Shown: positions 9,192-19,441, numbered from the stretch's first letter. The stretch: 64,000 bases of DNA from Psychrobacter urativorans (GCF_904846695.1 NZ_CAJHBR010000016.1:18639-82638); one strand, 5' to 3'. Notes: a model not told the origin generated them from the letters alone. Numbers and translations: made by a program.

Positions 9192-10304
9192 GTGCCCGCC
9201 TCTTCTGCCCACTCGATTATTGACTCTAAGACGCTACCCAAGCCAGCAAGCGATCCGCTAACTAATAATCCCGTCAAATCCAGCGACAATGCTAAGCCTC
9301 CTCTAGATCCTAAACCGAATTACCTTAAACTGAGCTATGATATTACGATGATTATCGCTATCAGTATTGATCTGTTATTGATCAGCTTGGATGCGATTTT
9401 GATGAGTAACTTCAGTATCAAGGTTGCCAGTTGGCTAATGCTTAGTGATGGACTCAATTGGTATCAGAATGCGTTGCACATACCTTTACGTACTGCCGGT
9501 GGATTTTTTACTATATTTTTGATTTTTGAGCTGCTAATACGTTGGGCTATTGCTATTAAGCAACAAGTCTATTATCGTTGGTTTTTCTTTCCCTTTATCC
9601 ATTGGTATGAACTGCTTGGTTGTTTTCCACAGCTGCGTGCATTGCGTTTATTTCGGGTGGTCATTATTGGTCGACGTCTATACCAATTAGGCTATCAAGT
9701 GTTGCCACAGCCTTGGATCGATCGTATAAAATTCTATATCAACTTATTATTAGAAGAGCTGTCTGACCGCGTCATCTTGACTACTATTCATAACTATCGA
9801 CAGCAGCTTACTGACTCCGCTATGCAAAAGTCGCTGATAGGAAATTTAGTTGATAGTAATCGCGATGACATGGAAGCCGTTTTGTTATCATTGTTACGCA
9901 CGCAACTAGTCCCAGAGCTACAGAAGCTCTCAGGTAAATCACCAGCTGGTAATAAACTTGCCAGTGAGGTCGGTAATGCGATTGAAGATGGTATCGCTAA
10001 TACTCCTGAGTTACATCGGTTATTACGCCTGATCCCTATTGCTGGTAGCTTGATTGAATCACAACTACAGAGTATCGGTCATAGTGTTGGTGAAAACGTG
10101 GTCTACTCGCTAAATGAACGCTTGCTGGATCCTGAGCTTGTTGATAGCCTGATAGTTAGCATTGCACACAGCATTGCTCATATTGATATCAATAATACGG
10201 CACTCGATACTTTGATAGCCAGTATTGTCACTGATAGTTTGACCGAGTTTGAGGCACAAATAAAAGTACAGCAATGGAAATACCAAGATGTGCTGAAATT
10301 TTAG
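9192..10304 (+). CDS. membrane protein with voltage-sensor-like N-terminus, unassigned
   Basis: 370 residues, with a GTG start preceded by AAGG at seven bases. I cannot assign a function. A Pro/Ser-rich cytoplasmic head (1-45) is followed by four hydrophobic or amphipathic segments: about 50-72, 102-122 (with Glu113 and Arg117), 128-146, and 148-168 with spaced basic residues (Arg149, 152, 155, 161, 162) in LRALRLFRVVIIGRR. That pattern resembles the S2 acid and S4 arginine ladder of voltage-sensor domains in ion channels. No pore helix or selectivity filter follows. The remaining 200 residues are soluble and helical. It stands alone between the acyltransferase and minC. The resemblance is by eye only. 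Confidence 0.8.
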   Translation: MPASSAHSIIDSKTLPKPASDPLTNNPVKSSDNAKPPLDPKPNYLKLSYDITMIIAISIDLLLISLDAILMSNFSIKVASWLMLSDGLNWYQNALHIPLRTAGGFFTIFLIFELLIRWAIAIKQQVYYRWFFFPFIHWYELLGCFPQLRALRLFRVVIIGRRLYQLGYQVLPQPWIDRIKFYINLLLEELSDRVILTTIHNYRQQLTDSAMQKSLIGNLVDSNRDDMEAVLLSLLRTQLVPELQKLSGKSPAGNKLASEVGNAIEDGIANTPELHRLLRLIPIAGSLIESQLQSIGHSVGENVVYSLNERLLDPELVDSLIVSIAHSIAHIDINNTALDTLIASIVTDSLTEFEAQIKVQQWKYQDVLKF

Positions 10305-10466
10305 TTATCGGCTATTGTTTTAGCCGTCAATTGATTTAACATACTAGCGAAAACAACTTTAACAAATGATCGGCCTGATATAGCGTTAATAACCTAACTG
10401 AACTGGCTAAATTGGCCAAGCTGGTTCGTTATTAAAGCGCTACCAGTATTTTTAAGGACTGACTTT

Positions 10467-11279
10467 ATGACGATTTTGGATAACGCCGAGCAAGCTACTC
10501 CTGCTGTGACTTTTTATGGCAAAATGCTTACTTTTTCTCGTCTGCAAATAACTACTAGCGATTTGAGCATTATTGATGCCCAATTGGGCGCTATGCTTAG
10601 CAACAAAACCAGTAATATCCCTGTCCTCATTGATAGCGATGTCGAACAGGACTTGCCTGCTTTAGTAGACCTCTTGTGGTCTTGGGGGCTACAACCTATT
10701 GGTGTAGTAAAAGGACTATTAGAGCAACAGGCCCGTAGCCAACGTTTGGCTATATTCCCTGCTGATGGCAAACGCATCGAACGTATTTTACCTAGTAAAA
10801 AAACGGCTCTACAGACGCCAGTGGCTCAGCCTGCCGATAGCAGTACAGCTACTGAAGGCGCTGAGAGGTTTGCAGAGACTAATACAAATACGCTAAATGC
10901 GGCGGTTATGACCCCAGAAACTCTGATAAGCGCAGAGCAGATCACTAGTCTTATCTATGATCAAATGTTGCGCTCAGGCCAAAGCCTGAACCATGTCGGT
11001 GGTGATTTGATCCTAACTAATAGTATCAATAGCGGTGCTGAAGCTATCACTGATAATAGCCTGCATGTCTATGGCCGTGCTCAAGGACGCTTAGTAGCAG
11101 GCGCTACTGGTGATAAGGATGCTCGTATATTCTGTCAAGCATTCAACCCTTCGTTAGTCTCTGTGGCAGGCACTTATTGCTTACGAGACAATTTACCAGC
11201 ACATGTTATCGATAAGTCAGTACAAGTACGCTTCGTTGAAGGAGAAGGTTTAGTCTTTAAAGTTATGGAAGATATATAG
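10467..11279 (+). CDS. minC: septum site-determining protein MinC
   Basis: 270 residues, somewhat longer than E. coli MinC (231). The N-terminal domain (about 12-108) inhibits FtsZ polymerisation; the C-terminal domain (about 160-270) has the beta-helix pattern with GGDLILTNSI, VYGRAQGRL and AGATGDKDARIFCQ, which binds MinD. The extra length lies in a Thr/Ala/Glu-rich linker (about 108-158). SD-like AAGGAC lies upstream of the ATG. Unlike many gammaproteobacteria, minC here is separated from minD by 467 bases containing a hairpin, so it may be expressed as its own unit. Confidence 0.95.
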   Translation: MTILDNAEQATPAVTFYGKMLTFSRLQITTSDLSIIDAQLGAMLSNKTSNIPVLIDSDVEQDLPALVDLLWSWGLQPIGVVKGLLEQQARSQRLAIFPADGKRIERILPSKKTALQTPVAQPADSSTATEGAERFAETNTNTLNAAVMTPETLISAEQITSLIYDQMLRSGQSLNHVGGDLILTNSINSGAEAITDNSLHVYGRAQGRLVAGATGDKDARIFCQAFNPSLVSVAGTYCLRDNLPAHVIDKSVQVRFVEGEGLVFKVMEDI

Positions 11280-11292
11280 CTTATAGTTATTA

Positions 11293-11345
11293 GTGCTACC
11301 CTTGCTTAGTTGCTTAGTTGCTTAGTTGCTTAGTCAAGGTAGCAC
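11293..11345 (+). repeat. hairpin whose loop is four TTGCTTAG tandem repeats
   Basis: GTGCTACCCTTG and CAAGGTAGCAC form a stem with a one-base bulge. Between and overlapping the stem are four exact copies of TTGCTTAG (11302-11333). It starts 14 bases after the minC stop. There is no T-run, so it is not a classical intrinsic terminator; copy number could vary by slippage. Confidence 0.7.
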
Positions 11346-11746
11346 AAGCTTTTACTTGATGATGAATCAAGTTTATTTGAGCACCAGGTGCTACTAGGCG
11401 CTACCCTAAACTTTTAATGCAAACCTTAGTTATACAGATAGCTGATACTTGCAAAAAGGTAGTACAATAAAAATATTACTTTATGCTAATTATTTTATGC
11501 CGTTATCGATTAAAATTACTTATGTTGGGTAGTGACTAGCTATAAATTTTTGTTTATTTATGCTAGGCTTACGCTTTTAGAAAACATCTATACTGTCTTT
11601 AGATTATCTAGCACTTAGCTATAGTGAATGGCTGTCTTTTAGAGGGCTATTCTTATAGAAAGCTGATGTTTATATTTAACTGTTTTACCGATTATTATAT
11701 TGTCTTATTTAATAGACATCCCATTGATTAATAGGAGTGTGCCATC
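11346..11746. other. minC-minD spacer
   Basis: Very AT-rich, no reading frame of note and no clear terminator. It must hold the minDE promoter if minDE is transcribed separately, but I cannot fix -35 and -10 boxes with confidence. The minD ribosome site AGGAG is at 11733-11737. Confidence 0.55.
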
Positions 11747-12559
11747 GTGGCGAAGATTGTTGTAATCACTTCAGGTAAGGGCGGTGTGGGCAAAACCACC
11801 ACTAGCGCTTCTTTTGCCGCTGGTTTAGCACTACGTGGCTATAAAACAGTGGTTATCGATTTTGATGTTGGCCTCCGTAATCTAGACTTGATTATGGGTT
11901 GTGAAAATCGTATCGTTTATGACTTCGTTGACGTCATTAACGGTAATGCCCGTTTATCGCAAGCGTTAGTCAAAGACAAGCAATTAGAAAACTTATTTAT
12001 TCTACCTGCTAGCCAAACCCGTGATAAAGATGCCCTAACTGACGAAGGGGTGTCAGAAGTCATGGCTGAGCTGTCAAAACAATTTGACTATATCATTTGT
12101 GACTCACCAGCTGGTATCGAACGCGGTGCACAATTAGCTATGTACCATGCTGATGAAGCTATCATTGTTACTAACCCTGAGATCTCATCAGTACGTGACT
12201 CTGATCGCATAATAGGTATCTTACAAAGCCGTACTAAAAAGGTCGAAGAAGGTCAAGGAACTATCCGTGAGCATCTTATCATTACTCGATATAATGCTGA
12301 ACGTGCGGCGGCTAATGAGATGATGGACATCGATACTATCTCTAATGACATTCTAAAAGTACCTTTATTAGGTGTCGTTCCTGAGAGTCACGCTGTACTT
12401 GAGGCCTCAAACCATGGTGAACCAGTCATTCATTATACTGACTCAGTAGCTGGACAATGTTATGACGATATTGTCGCTCGTTTCCTAGGAGAAGAGAGAC
12501 CATTGCGTCATATTGATGTTAAGAAAAAGAGTCTATTTCAGCGCTGGTTTGGAGGTTAG
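11747..12559 (+). CDS. minD: septum site-determining ATPase MinD
   Basis: 270 residues, full length. Deviant Walker A motif KGGVGKTT near the N-terminus, [11 protein letters not shown] switch, and DSPAGIE (switch II). The C-terminal SLFQRWFGG is the amphipathic membrane-targeting helix. MinD binds the inner membrane in its ATP form, recruits MinC and oscillates through MinE. The start is GTG at 11747 with AGGAG nine bases upstream. It is followed by minE with only two bases between them, and the minE ribosome site GGAGG lies inside the minD 3' end, indicating translational coupling. Confidence 0.97.
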   Translation: MAKIVVITSGKGGVGKTTTSASFAAGLALRGYKTVVIDFDVGLRNLDLIMGCENRIVYDFVDVINGNARLSQALVKDKQLENLFILPASQTRDKDALTDEGVSEVMAELSKQFDYIICDSPAGIERGAQLAMYHADEAIIVTNPEISSVRDSDRIIGILQSRTKKVEEGQGTIREHLIITRYNAERAAANEMMDIDTISNDILKVPLLGVVPESHAVLEASNHGEPVIHYTDSVAGQCYDDIVARFLGEERPLRHIDVKKKSLFQRWFGG

Positions 12560-12561
12560 TA

Positions 12562-12849
12562 ATGAGTAAGAAAAAGGGATTTTGGAGTAATCTATTCGGT
12601 GCAGATGACACTAGCTCCGGTAGCGCTAATATGGCCACTGAACGTCTAAAGGTTATTGTCGCTAGCGAAAATCGTCTAAACAATCGCTTAACGGCTGATC
12701 GTATCGAAAAGATGAAACGTGAGATATTAGAAGTGGTTAATAAGTATGTCAATGGCGTACAGATTGATGATGTTAATATTAATCACCGCTCTGAAGACAG
12801 CTTAGATGTATTAGAGATGAATATCAGCTTGCCTGAACACAAAAAGTAA
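12562..12849 (+). CDS. minE: cell division topological specificity factor MinE
   Basis: 95 residues, typical length. N-terminal KGFWSNLFG amphipathic membrane-binding segment, anti-MinCD region with [11 protein letters not shown] (about 31-41), then the dimerisation domain with VNKYV and LEMNISLP. MinE stimulates MinD ATPase and confines division inhibition to the poles. It is coupled to minD and ends 26 bases before a strong terminator. Confidence 0.96.
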   Translation: MSKKKGFWSNLFGADDTSSGSANMATERLKVIVASENRLNNRLTADRIEKMKREILEVVNKYVNGVQIDDVNINHRSEDSLDVLEMNISLPEHKK

Positions 12850-12874
12850 CAGGCTAGCAGACCGTCTTTATAAC

Positions 12875-12909
12875 AAAAGCCCTACTCGTTATGTGTAGGG
12901 CTTTTTTTG
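12875..12909. terminator. bidirectional terminator between minE and cytochrome b561
   Basis: AAAGCCCTAC pairs with GTAGGGCTTT and is flanked by A and T runs. It serves minE on the plus strand and probably the convergent cytochrome b561 gene. Confidence 0.9.
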
Positions 12910-12973
12910 TAGAGATTTTTTAGCTGTAGTTTTCAGCCCTAACTACAATCTAGTGCTAGGTACGCAAAGCTCA

Positions 12974-13501
12974 TTATTTCATGCGGTTGATAAGCTTGTC
13001 TTTCATAAAGAACTGATGATATAGCGCAGCGCCTATATGCAATACGGTAAAAGCTATAATCATCGGCCAAATAATATTAGTATGAATATCATCAAATAAT
13101 CGTGCGGCACTGCGATCGGGAGTGACGAAGACGGGGATTTGAAACAGTCCAAAAATATCCACTGGGCGACCACCATAAACCGACATCAATAAGCCAGCTA
13201 TGGGCATGGCAATCAATAACGCATAGAGAACAAAGTGATTTAACTGCGATACTAGCATTTGCCATTTAGGCATAGGTACAGGGGCTGGTGCTTTGGTCAA
13301 TATCCGATTGAGAACTCGCGCTATCATCCAACACAATACGCTAATACCAAAAGCCTTGTGCAGCCCTATATATAGCTTAGTTTCAGTGTACTGGTATACT
13401 ACCATTAGCAACCAAGTCACTAGCAATAATAGAGCGCTTATCCAATGAAATATTCGACTGCTAACCGGCCACTTACTCGGCTGTATACTGGCATTGTTCA
13501 T
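12974..13501 (-). CDS. cytochrome b561 (CybB family)
   Basis: 175 residues with four hydrophobic helices. Heme-ligand histidines are found in RIFHWISA (helix 1), GLHKAFG (helix 2) and the C-terminal HIGAALYHQFF. This fits the bacterial cytochrome b561 di-heme family, inner-membrane quinol:superoxide or small-electron carriers. AAAAGG precedes the start at 13501. It stands between the minE terminator and the Pil-Chp cluster; no operon partner is clear. Confidence 0.9.
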   Translation of the reverse strand: MNNASIQPSKWPVSSRIFHWISALLLLVTWLLMVVYQYTETKLYIGLHKAFGISVLCWMIARVLNRILTKAPAPVPMPKWQMLVSQLNHFVLYALLIAMPIAGLLMSVYGGRPVDIFGLFQIPVFVTPDRSAARLFDDIHTNIIWPMIIAFTVLHIGAALYHQFFMKDKLINRMK

Positions 13502-13611
13502 AAAATACCTTTTTATTAACTGGGCTTGTATTGGATAAAGGAATATTGAGCAGGTTTTTACTTAGAGGAATTAGCCAACAGCCTTGCGACTATTTGGCTT
13601 AGGCATGGTAA

Positions 13612-14202
13612 TTAATCAACTGCTGCAAGCAATTGATGAGCAATTTTATCCAAATCAGCTATTAGATAAGGCTGTTCATCAATCATTACCGTTTGCAATA
13701 AATAACTGATTATATTCTCTTCTGTCAATTGTTGATAGTCACCAGCGTTATTATCTAGCGCATTGCGCTCAATAGTAGGCCCTGAGCTTGTGTAGCTTTG
13801 ATAGCTAGTCTCAATAGTACTATCCGCAATACTATCGGCAGTAGACGTTTGCTGATAATGTTTTGGTAAGACTATATCTCGAACTTCAGAGATACACAAC
13901 TGTATTTGGCGCAACTCTCCTGCAGTCTGTAAAGCCATGCGCTGCTTGGCAGTGTTACCTTCTATAATAATTATTTTATCTACCGCTTGCTCAGGCGCTT
14001 GCAGGTGAAAGACTGGCAGTTGTTGCTGTTGCCATAAATAATGATCAGTCCATTGCTGACAACTATCAATAGCAAGAATAAGACTACTGGGTATAAGCCA
14101 GTCGGGCTGATTGTAAGCAGGAATCATGGTAACGTCTAGCCTGCCTCTAGCAGTGGTCAATAGGCTGACGGCTTCAAATGAATGTTTTATGATCTGGTCC
14201 AT
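13612..14202 (-). CDS. CheW-like protein of the Pil-Chp cluster (ChpC-like)
   Basis: 196 residues, weakly conserved but placed 70 bases after chpA on the same strand, where Pseudomonas carries chpC. The C-terminal VMIDEQPYLIADLDKI looks like the last strand and helix of a CheW fold, and the N-terminal part has the alternating beta pattern. A Ser/Thr-rich insert (about 115-155) breaks the domain. It probably acts as an accessory coupling protein for twitching-motility signalling. The domain call is made from context and pattern, so a divergent fold is possible. Confidence 0.65.
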   Translation of the reverse strand: MDQIIKHSFEAVSLLTTARGRLDVTMIPAYNQPDWLIPSSLILAIDSCQQWTDHYLWQQQQLPVFHLQAPEQAVDKIIIIEGNTAKQRMALQTAGELRQIQLCISEVRDIVLPKHYQQTSTADSIADSTIETSYQSYTSSGPTIERNALDNNAGDYQQLTEENIISYLLQTVMIDEQPYLIADLDKIAHQLLAAVD

Positions 14203-14272
14203 AAGCTACTCACGATGAATTCAAAGGTTTCAATGGCTAAGAAGGTAACCAACAGTAATAAAGCTATGCTTG

Positions 14273-17200
14273 CTAATCTAAGCTTACTTTATGAGCTAGC
14301 AATGACTTTATCTTTTTTAGCAGTTGTTTTTCTTGGAAAGGTTTGCCTATATAGTCATCGACGCCAATCTTAAACGCACGCTGACGATGCTTTTCGCCCG
14401 TGCGTGAAGTGATCATAATAATAGGAATATGCTGCAAGTGCTTGCTATGTTTTATTTGGGTGGCCACTTCAAAACCGTCCATCCGTGGCATCTCAATATC
14501 TAGCAATATCAAGTCTGGAGTAGTCTGTTGTAAAGTCTCTATAGCCTCGATTCCGTCTTTAGCGATAAGTACTTTGATACCTTGACGCTCAAGGAAGCGT
14601 GAAGTAACTTTGCGTACCGTCACTGAGTCATCAACTACTAATATGGTAGGTTGTACTGTCATGCTAAGCTGATCAGTAGTAAGCACTGGATTTATCACTG
14701 GTTGCGACGGTGCGTTTCTCATTAGCGCTATCAAGTCTAAGATGAACATCACTGAGCCATCACCCATAATAGTAGCCGCAGATATACCAGCTATGGGTGA
14801 TAGCTGACGGCCTAACGGCTTAACTACTATTTCGATACGCGAGCCTGCAATCTGATCCACTTGTAGGGCAAGATTCTGTCCAGTGCGACTTTTAATTATA
14901 ATCAAAGGTAAGCTAGTATTAGTAGTAACCAGCAGCTCATTAAACTTATTACCAGAGAGTATCTCGTTCAAATAACGAATACGATAGTCACGGTCTTCGA
15001 TAGCTAGCTTCGCGGCTCCTGACTGATAGTAGTCATAAAGCTGCTCTGGCTTGACTCTTACTATCCGCTCGATCTGTACTAGTGGAATAGCATAATAATG
15101 ATCAGCTACTCGCACTACTAAAGCATCGCAGATGGCCACCGACAGAGGTATTCGCATAGTGAACTGCGAGCCCTGTCCAGGCTCAGACGATACAGATACT
15201 ATACCGCCTAATTGACGAATCTCACTAATGACTACATCCATACCCATACCACGACCAGATATTTGGGTCAGTTTGTCAGTAGTGCTAAGCCCAGCATTAA
15301 AAATATACTGCATCACATCTAAGTCACTAAGCGTATCGTCATTACTATCAATCAAGCCTTTGGCGATGGCTTTTTTACGTACTGCCTCAACGTCGATACC
15401 GCAACCATCATCAGTGAGATGAATGATCACTTCACTACCTTCGCGCAGTACCTCTAAAGTAATATGACCGTTACGCTCTTTGCCCGCTTGCAAGCGCGTT
15501 TGCGTGTCTTCGATACCGTGATCAACTGCATTTCTGAGCATGTGCTCAAGCGGTGAAGTTATACGCTCAAGAATATTTCTATCCATTTCATCATCAGCAT
15601 TGATGATAGTTAGTTCGACAGATTTATTGAGTTCGTTGGCAGTTTGACGCACTATACGTTCAAGACGAGGGGTAAGACGAGTAAAAGGTACTATTTGCGA
15701 CTTCATCAAGCCATCTTGCAGCTCAGTCTGGGTGCGCGATAACTGTAATAATAAGCTTTCACTATCACGAGTCTTTTCTAATAAAGTACTATTAATATCG
15801 ACTAAATCCGAAGCCGATTCGCTTAAAGATTTAGACAATTGATTCAACGATGAATATTGATCCAATTCTAAAGGGTCAAAGTCTTTATTATCAAGCAGCT
15901 CTTCATCGATCTGTGCCAGTATCTGCACTTCAAGCTCACCTTCCATACGGCGCAGCTGATCGGCCAAACGCTGAACGGTAGTACCCATCTCCTCGATACT
16001 AGTAGTCAAGCTGCTCATACCCATCTCAATACGAGCACGGTTGATCGCTGATTCACCAGATAGATTAATCATCTGCTCGACCAAACTACTTGAGATACTA
16101 ATCATCTCTGTACTACTATTCTTGTCACCTTGCTCAGCAAAGCTACCCGTCATTGCTGGCATCTGATCAATATTAGTAGCTGACTGTTGGGGCTTGCGCT
16201 CAGCTTTAGCAGCTATAATAGCGTCACGCTGCGCCTGCAATGAGTGATTAGGGATTTGCTTTAATCCCTCAGGATCGGCACTAAATTGTTTTAATGCTTC
16301 AATCAATGCTGTTGGCCTATACGGATTAACTCGTTGCCTAAGAATAAAAATAGCGTCAATTATCCAGTCATAGCAAGCAGTAAGGAGCTCGGACAGCATC
16401 TTGGTAATTGGCCGGCGCTGCTTGGCCAGCTTTTCGTACACTGTCTCCATCTCGTGCGCCAAATCCGCAATACCATTGGCCGCTACCATACGAGCGCCGC
16501 CTTTAACAGTATGCAAATTACGCTGTAGTGATTGTAGAGCCTCAGTGTCTTGATCATCAGTCAAAAACTGCTGTAGCAAAAACTGCTGTAGATAGTTATT
16601 ACTACTACTGACTAACTCATCAGCTTCTTCTAAATAAACCTCTAGGATATCGGGGTCGGGCTGTCCATTCGGCCATGAGTCAGCAATCAGCTGCTTGATA
16701 CTGGTAGCATGTTTTAGCGTGTCTAGCCCTTGCCTATCCTTATTATTTACCACTAGTGGCTCAATAGAGCGCTGGCTTTTTGGCACTATAAGGTTTACTT
16801 CTGCTGGCTGTTCCCTAGTAGCTTGCCCGACTTGCCTACTAATATCATATAAGCTCTCAACTACTTGCGTATCAATCTTTAGCGACATACTGCCTGCTAA
16901 GGCATCGAATAAACCGACCAGCTGCGCATGACCATTTAACAGGGCGTTACGCACTTGCGCATCAGTCGCTCTCATTGGCTGGTTATCAAGATAAGCGTAC
17001 GCATTATCTAAAGCTGCGAGCAAAATGGTGAACTTCGGTGACTGTCCGGTCTTTGCGGTTAGTTGCACAATCTGCTGGCGCATCTGGCTAATGTAACTAT
17101 GGATTCGCTGTAAATCGTCGGTAGTACTTAGCGCATTTGCTGTTGGCTCTGATTGCGTAGTTAGTGCAGCATCTAACTGCCACTCAGCATCTAATAAAGC

Positions 17201-19441
17201 ATCAATATCACCGTCTAATAAGTGAGTAATGTTTAATAGACGGTCATTGACTAGCGCCTCCTCCTCATAGTCATCGAGCATAGCTTGTAGAGAGGCCAAA
17301 TCTTGATAGCCTTGTGGATCATCACTAACAGTATTGGCTTGCTGTTGTATGTTTTTATCGTAGCGACTCAAATAGCTGGTTATCAATGCCACCGATTGGG
17401 TAAGGGCCTGCAAATGCTGCGAAGTCATAGGTATATCACACTGTTGTAGCTGCTCTAAACTTTGCTCAATAGTAGCGCTGACTTCACTAATAGCCAGCAA
17501 AGCGCTAGAGCCAGAGGCCGCACGCAAAGTATGAAAGGCGCGGACAATTTTATCACTGACTTCAACCTGGCTCTGCTGCTCATTAGCCTGCACAAAATCA
17601 GTGATCTGTTGTAATAAACTATGAGCCTCTTCGCTAAATACTTGGTAAAAGGCCTGCTCTGCCTTACTTTGCGGGGTGACTACTACAACCGCTTCCGCCA
17701 TAATCTCATTAACAGAATAAATCGTTTGTAGACTAGCATTAGCATGGCTATCAGTCTGCTCATTGACGGTGATAATATCCATATCACTGACCAATTGCGC
17801 CCTAGCTATTAGCCTCTGCTTACCCCAAGCATAGTAGCTAAATTCTTGCGCTTTACTTTGGCTATAAGCATTAGCACAAGCCACCCATAGCAATGCGTCA
17901 GCTGGATAGTCTTCTCTATTTTCAGCAAAAGTAGTAAGCAGCTGTGGATAACAGCTCAACACATCCATAATTAACTGCTCAACATCTCTAGAAACGCTAA
18001 TACTCTGTGCTAATAACTGATTAAGCAGATGTTCAATTGACCCTGCCAGCTCGGCACTAAAATTAGCACCAACTAGGCGTCCTGACCCTTTTAAGGTGTG
18101 AAAGCCACGACGAATATCTACTAGTTCTTTAAGTTCATTAGGGTCTTGGCGCCATAGCGTGAATAACGGCTGGATCTCAGCCAATACTTCTTTGGCTTCC
18201 TCAATAAATATCTCTTTGATATCAGGATCTATAACGTTAGTATCTGCAGGCATGGGCGCTACTTGCTCTATAAAATATAAAAGCTCAGTGGGCATTTGCG
18301 CTTGCGAATCTGGAATATTAACGCTGTGGGGCGTCGTAGCTGTTAGTGCTTGCTTATCACTACTGTCTGACTCTAAAGACTGATGCTTATAGTGACTGCA
18401 CACTTCAAGAGTTGCCTTTATATCGTCGAAGCCATCTACCTGATCATTATTGATACTAGTAGCTATTGGCAATTCCAATATTAAGTTATCACTTTGTTGT
18501 ATTAGGTTAGTCCCATCTACAGGTGACGTTTGTGACGCTAAAAAATCAGTGATTAAGCTTGGCAGCTGCTGTATTAATTGTCGCGCACTCATCATTAAGT
18601 CATCACTGATAATTACAGTACCCGCCAATACTTGCGCTAACCGCTCAGCAAGCTGGCCTGCCAAATGGCTGATATTATCAGCATCGACACTCTGCGCAGA
18701 CTGTTGTAGCGTATAGAAGTTTCTTCTAACTTCAGTCAATGCAGTTGTATCTTCTGGCTCTTCTGCCCAAATTAGGAAAAAACTCTGCAAGTTACTAGTG
18801 ATTTCTGTAGCTTGAGCCATAAAGCTATGACGACTAGTGTCCTCTACTGGTGCTTTATGGACTGTTGCTTGCTCAGTATCGGACTCAGTATCGGACTCAG
18901 TAGCAGTTGTCTGCAACTGACCGCTGGCTACTACCTCACCACTATCGTCATAACGCAAGACATCAGTAGCACTTTGATTTATTAATGACTTATTAATATA
19001 GTGAGTATTACTGGCATAATTAACTTCAGCACTATCTGGCACAGCCAACCTTGCTGCTTCTAACTGTCCTATGGACAACAGCGTTTGGCTGATCTCATCA
19101 ACAGTACTATCGATCACCGTCCGATGATAATACCCATTCTTTACATAATAATTTAATTCATTCCTGAGCAGCTGATGGGCAAAATAACCTAGACTTTTTA
19201 AGCGTGCTATCAACGAAGTGTGCTCAGCTACTGCTGCCAGCTGGCTAAGTTTACTGGCTAAATGACTCAACCTTGGCAGATTGGCCATAACTAAAGTGCT
19301 AGCAACTTGCTGATAGTTCGCTGACATAGTGTCAACAGCAACGCTACTATGTTGCCAGCCATCGAGTACTTGCGCTAGTTGCTGATCGAGTAGCGGCAAA
19401 AGCCATTCAAGCCTCAGAATTTCATTTGACTGGATTTTCAT
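14273..19441 (-). CDS. chpA: hybrid chemotaxis kinase ChpA/PilL for type IV pili
   Basis: 1722 residues. Four Hpt-like modules: near 243 (FYTLQQS, phospho-His replaced by Tyr), 448 (FHTLKGSG, canonical), 637 (FHTLRAAS, His kept, Lys-Gly lost) and 977 (LHTVKGGA, canonical). Then a CheA dimerisation region, HATPase with N-box NAVDHGIE (about 1304-1311), DDGCGID (1344-1350) and GRGMGMD (about 1396-1402), a CheW-like domain (about 1436-1580), and a receiver domain with the phospho-acceptor Asp1648 and DDYIGKPF near the end. Pseudomonas ChpA has more phosphotransfer modules. It autophosphorylates in response to PilJ and passes phosphate to PilG and PilH. Fourth gene of the signalling part of the cluster. 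Confidence 0.95.
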   Translation of the reverse strand: MKIQSNEILRLEWLLPLLDQQLAQVLDGWQHSSVAVDTMSANYQQVASTLVMANLPRLSHLASKLSQLAAVAEHTSLIARLKSLGYFAHQLLRNELNYYVKNGYYHRTVIDSTVDEISQTLLSIGQLEAARLAVPDSAEVNYASNTHYINKSLINQSATDVLRYDDSGEVVASGQLQTTATESDTESDTEQATVHKAPVEDTSRHSFMAQATEITSNLQSFFLIWAEEPEDTTALTEVRRNFYTLQQSAQSVDADNISHLAGQLAERLAQVLAGTVIISDDLMMSARQLIQQLPSLITDFLASQTSPVDGTNLIQQSDNLILELPIATSINNDQVDGFDDIKATLEVCSHYKHQSLESDSSDKQALTATTPHSVNIPDSQAQMPTELLYFIEQVAPMPADTNVIDPDIKEIFIEEAKEVLAEIQPLFTLWRQDPNELKELVDIRRGFHTLKGSGRLVGANFSAELAGSIEHLLNQLLAQSISVSRDVEQLIMDVLSCYPQLLTTFAENREDYPADALLWVACANAYSQSKAQEFSYYAWGKQRLIARAQLVSDMDIITVNEQTDSHANASLQTIYSVNEIMAEAVVVVTPQSKAEQAFYQVFSEEAHSLLQQITDFVQANEQQSQVEVSDKIVRAFHTLRAASGSSALLAISEVSATIEQSLEQLQQCDIPMTSQHLQALTQSVALITSYLSRYDKNIQQQANTVSDDPQGYQDLASLQAMLDDYEEEALVNDRLLNITHLLDGDIDALLDAEWQLDAALTTQSEPTANALSTTDDLQRIHSYISQMRQQIVQLTAKTGQSPKFTILLAALDNAYAYLDNQPMRATDAQVRNALLNGHAQLVGLFDALAGSMSLKIDTQVVESLYDISRQVGQATREQPAEVNLIVPKSQRSIEPLVVNNKDRQGLDTLKHATSIKQLIADSWPNGQPDPDILEVYLEEADELVSSSNNYLQQFLLQQFLTDDQDTEALQSLQRNLHTVKGGARMVAANGIADLAHEMETVYEKLAKQRRPITKMLSELLTACYDWIIDAIFILRQRVNPYRPTALIEALKQFSADPEGLKQIPNHSLQAQRDAIIAAKAERKPQQSATNIDQMPAMTGSFAEQGDKNSSTEMISISSSLVEQMINLSGESAINRARIEMGMSSLTTSIEEMGTTVQRLADQLRRMEGELEVQILAQIDEELLDNKDFDPLELDQYSSLNQLSKSLSESASDLVDINSTLLEKTRDSESLLLQLSRTQTELQDGLMKSQIVPFTRLTPRLERIVRQTANELNKSVELTIINADDEMDRNILERITSPLEHMLRNAVDHGIEDTQTRLQAGKERNGHITLEVLREGSEVIIHLTDDGCGIDVEAVRKKAIAKGLIDSNDDTLSDLDVMQYIFNAGLSTTDKLTQISGRGMGMDVVISEIRQLGGIVSVSSEPGQGSQFTMRIPLSVAICDALVVRVADHYYAIPLVQIERIVRVKPEQLYDYYQSGAAKLAIEDRDYRIRYLNEILSGNKFNELLVTTNTSLPLIIIKSRTGQNLALQVDQIAGSRIEIVVKPLGRQLSPIAGISAATIMGDGSVMFILDLIALMRNAPSQPVINPVLTTDQLSMTVQPTILVVDDSVTVRKVTSRFLERQGIKVLIAKDGIEAIETLQQTTPDLILLDIEMPRMDGFEVATQIKHSKHLQHIPIIMITSRTGEKHRQRAFKIGVDDYIGKPFQEKQLLKKIKSLLAHKVSLD

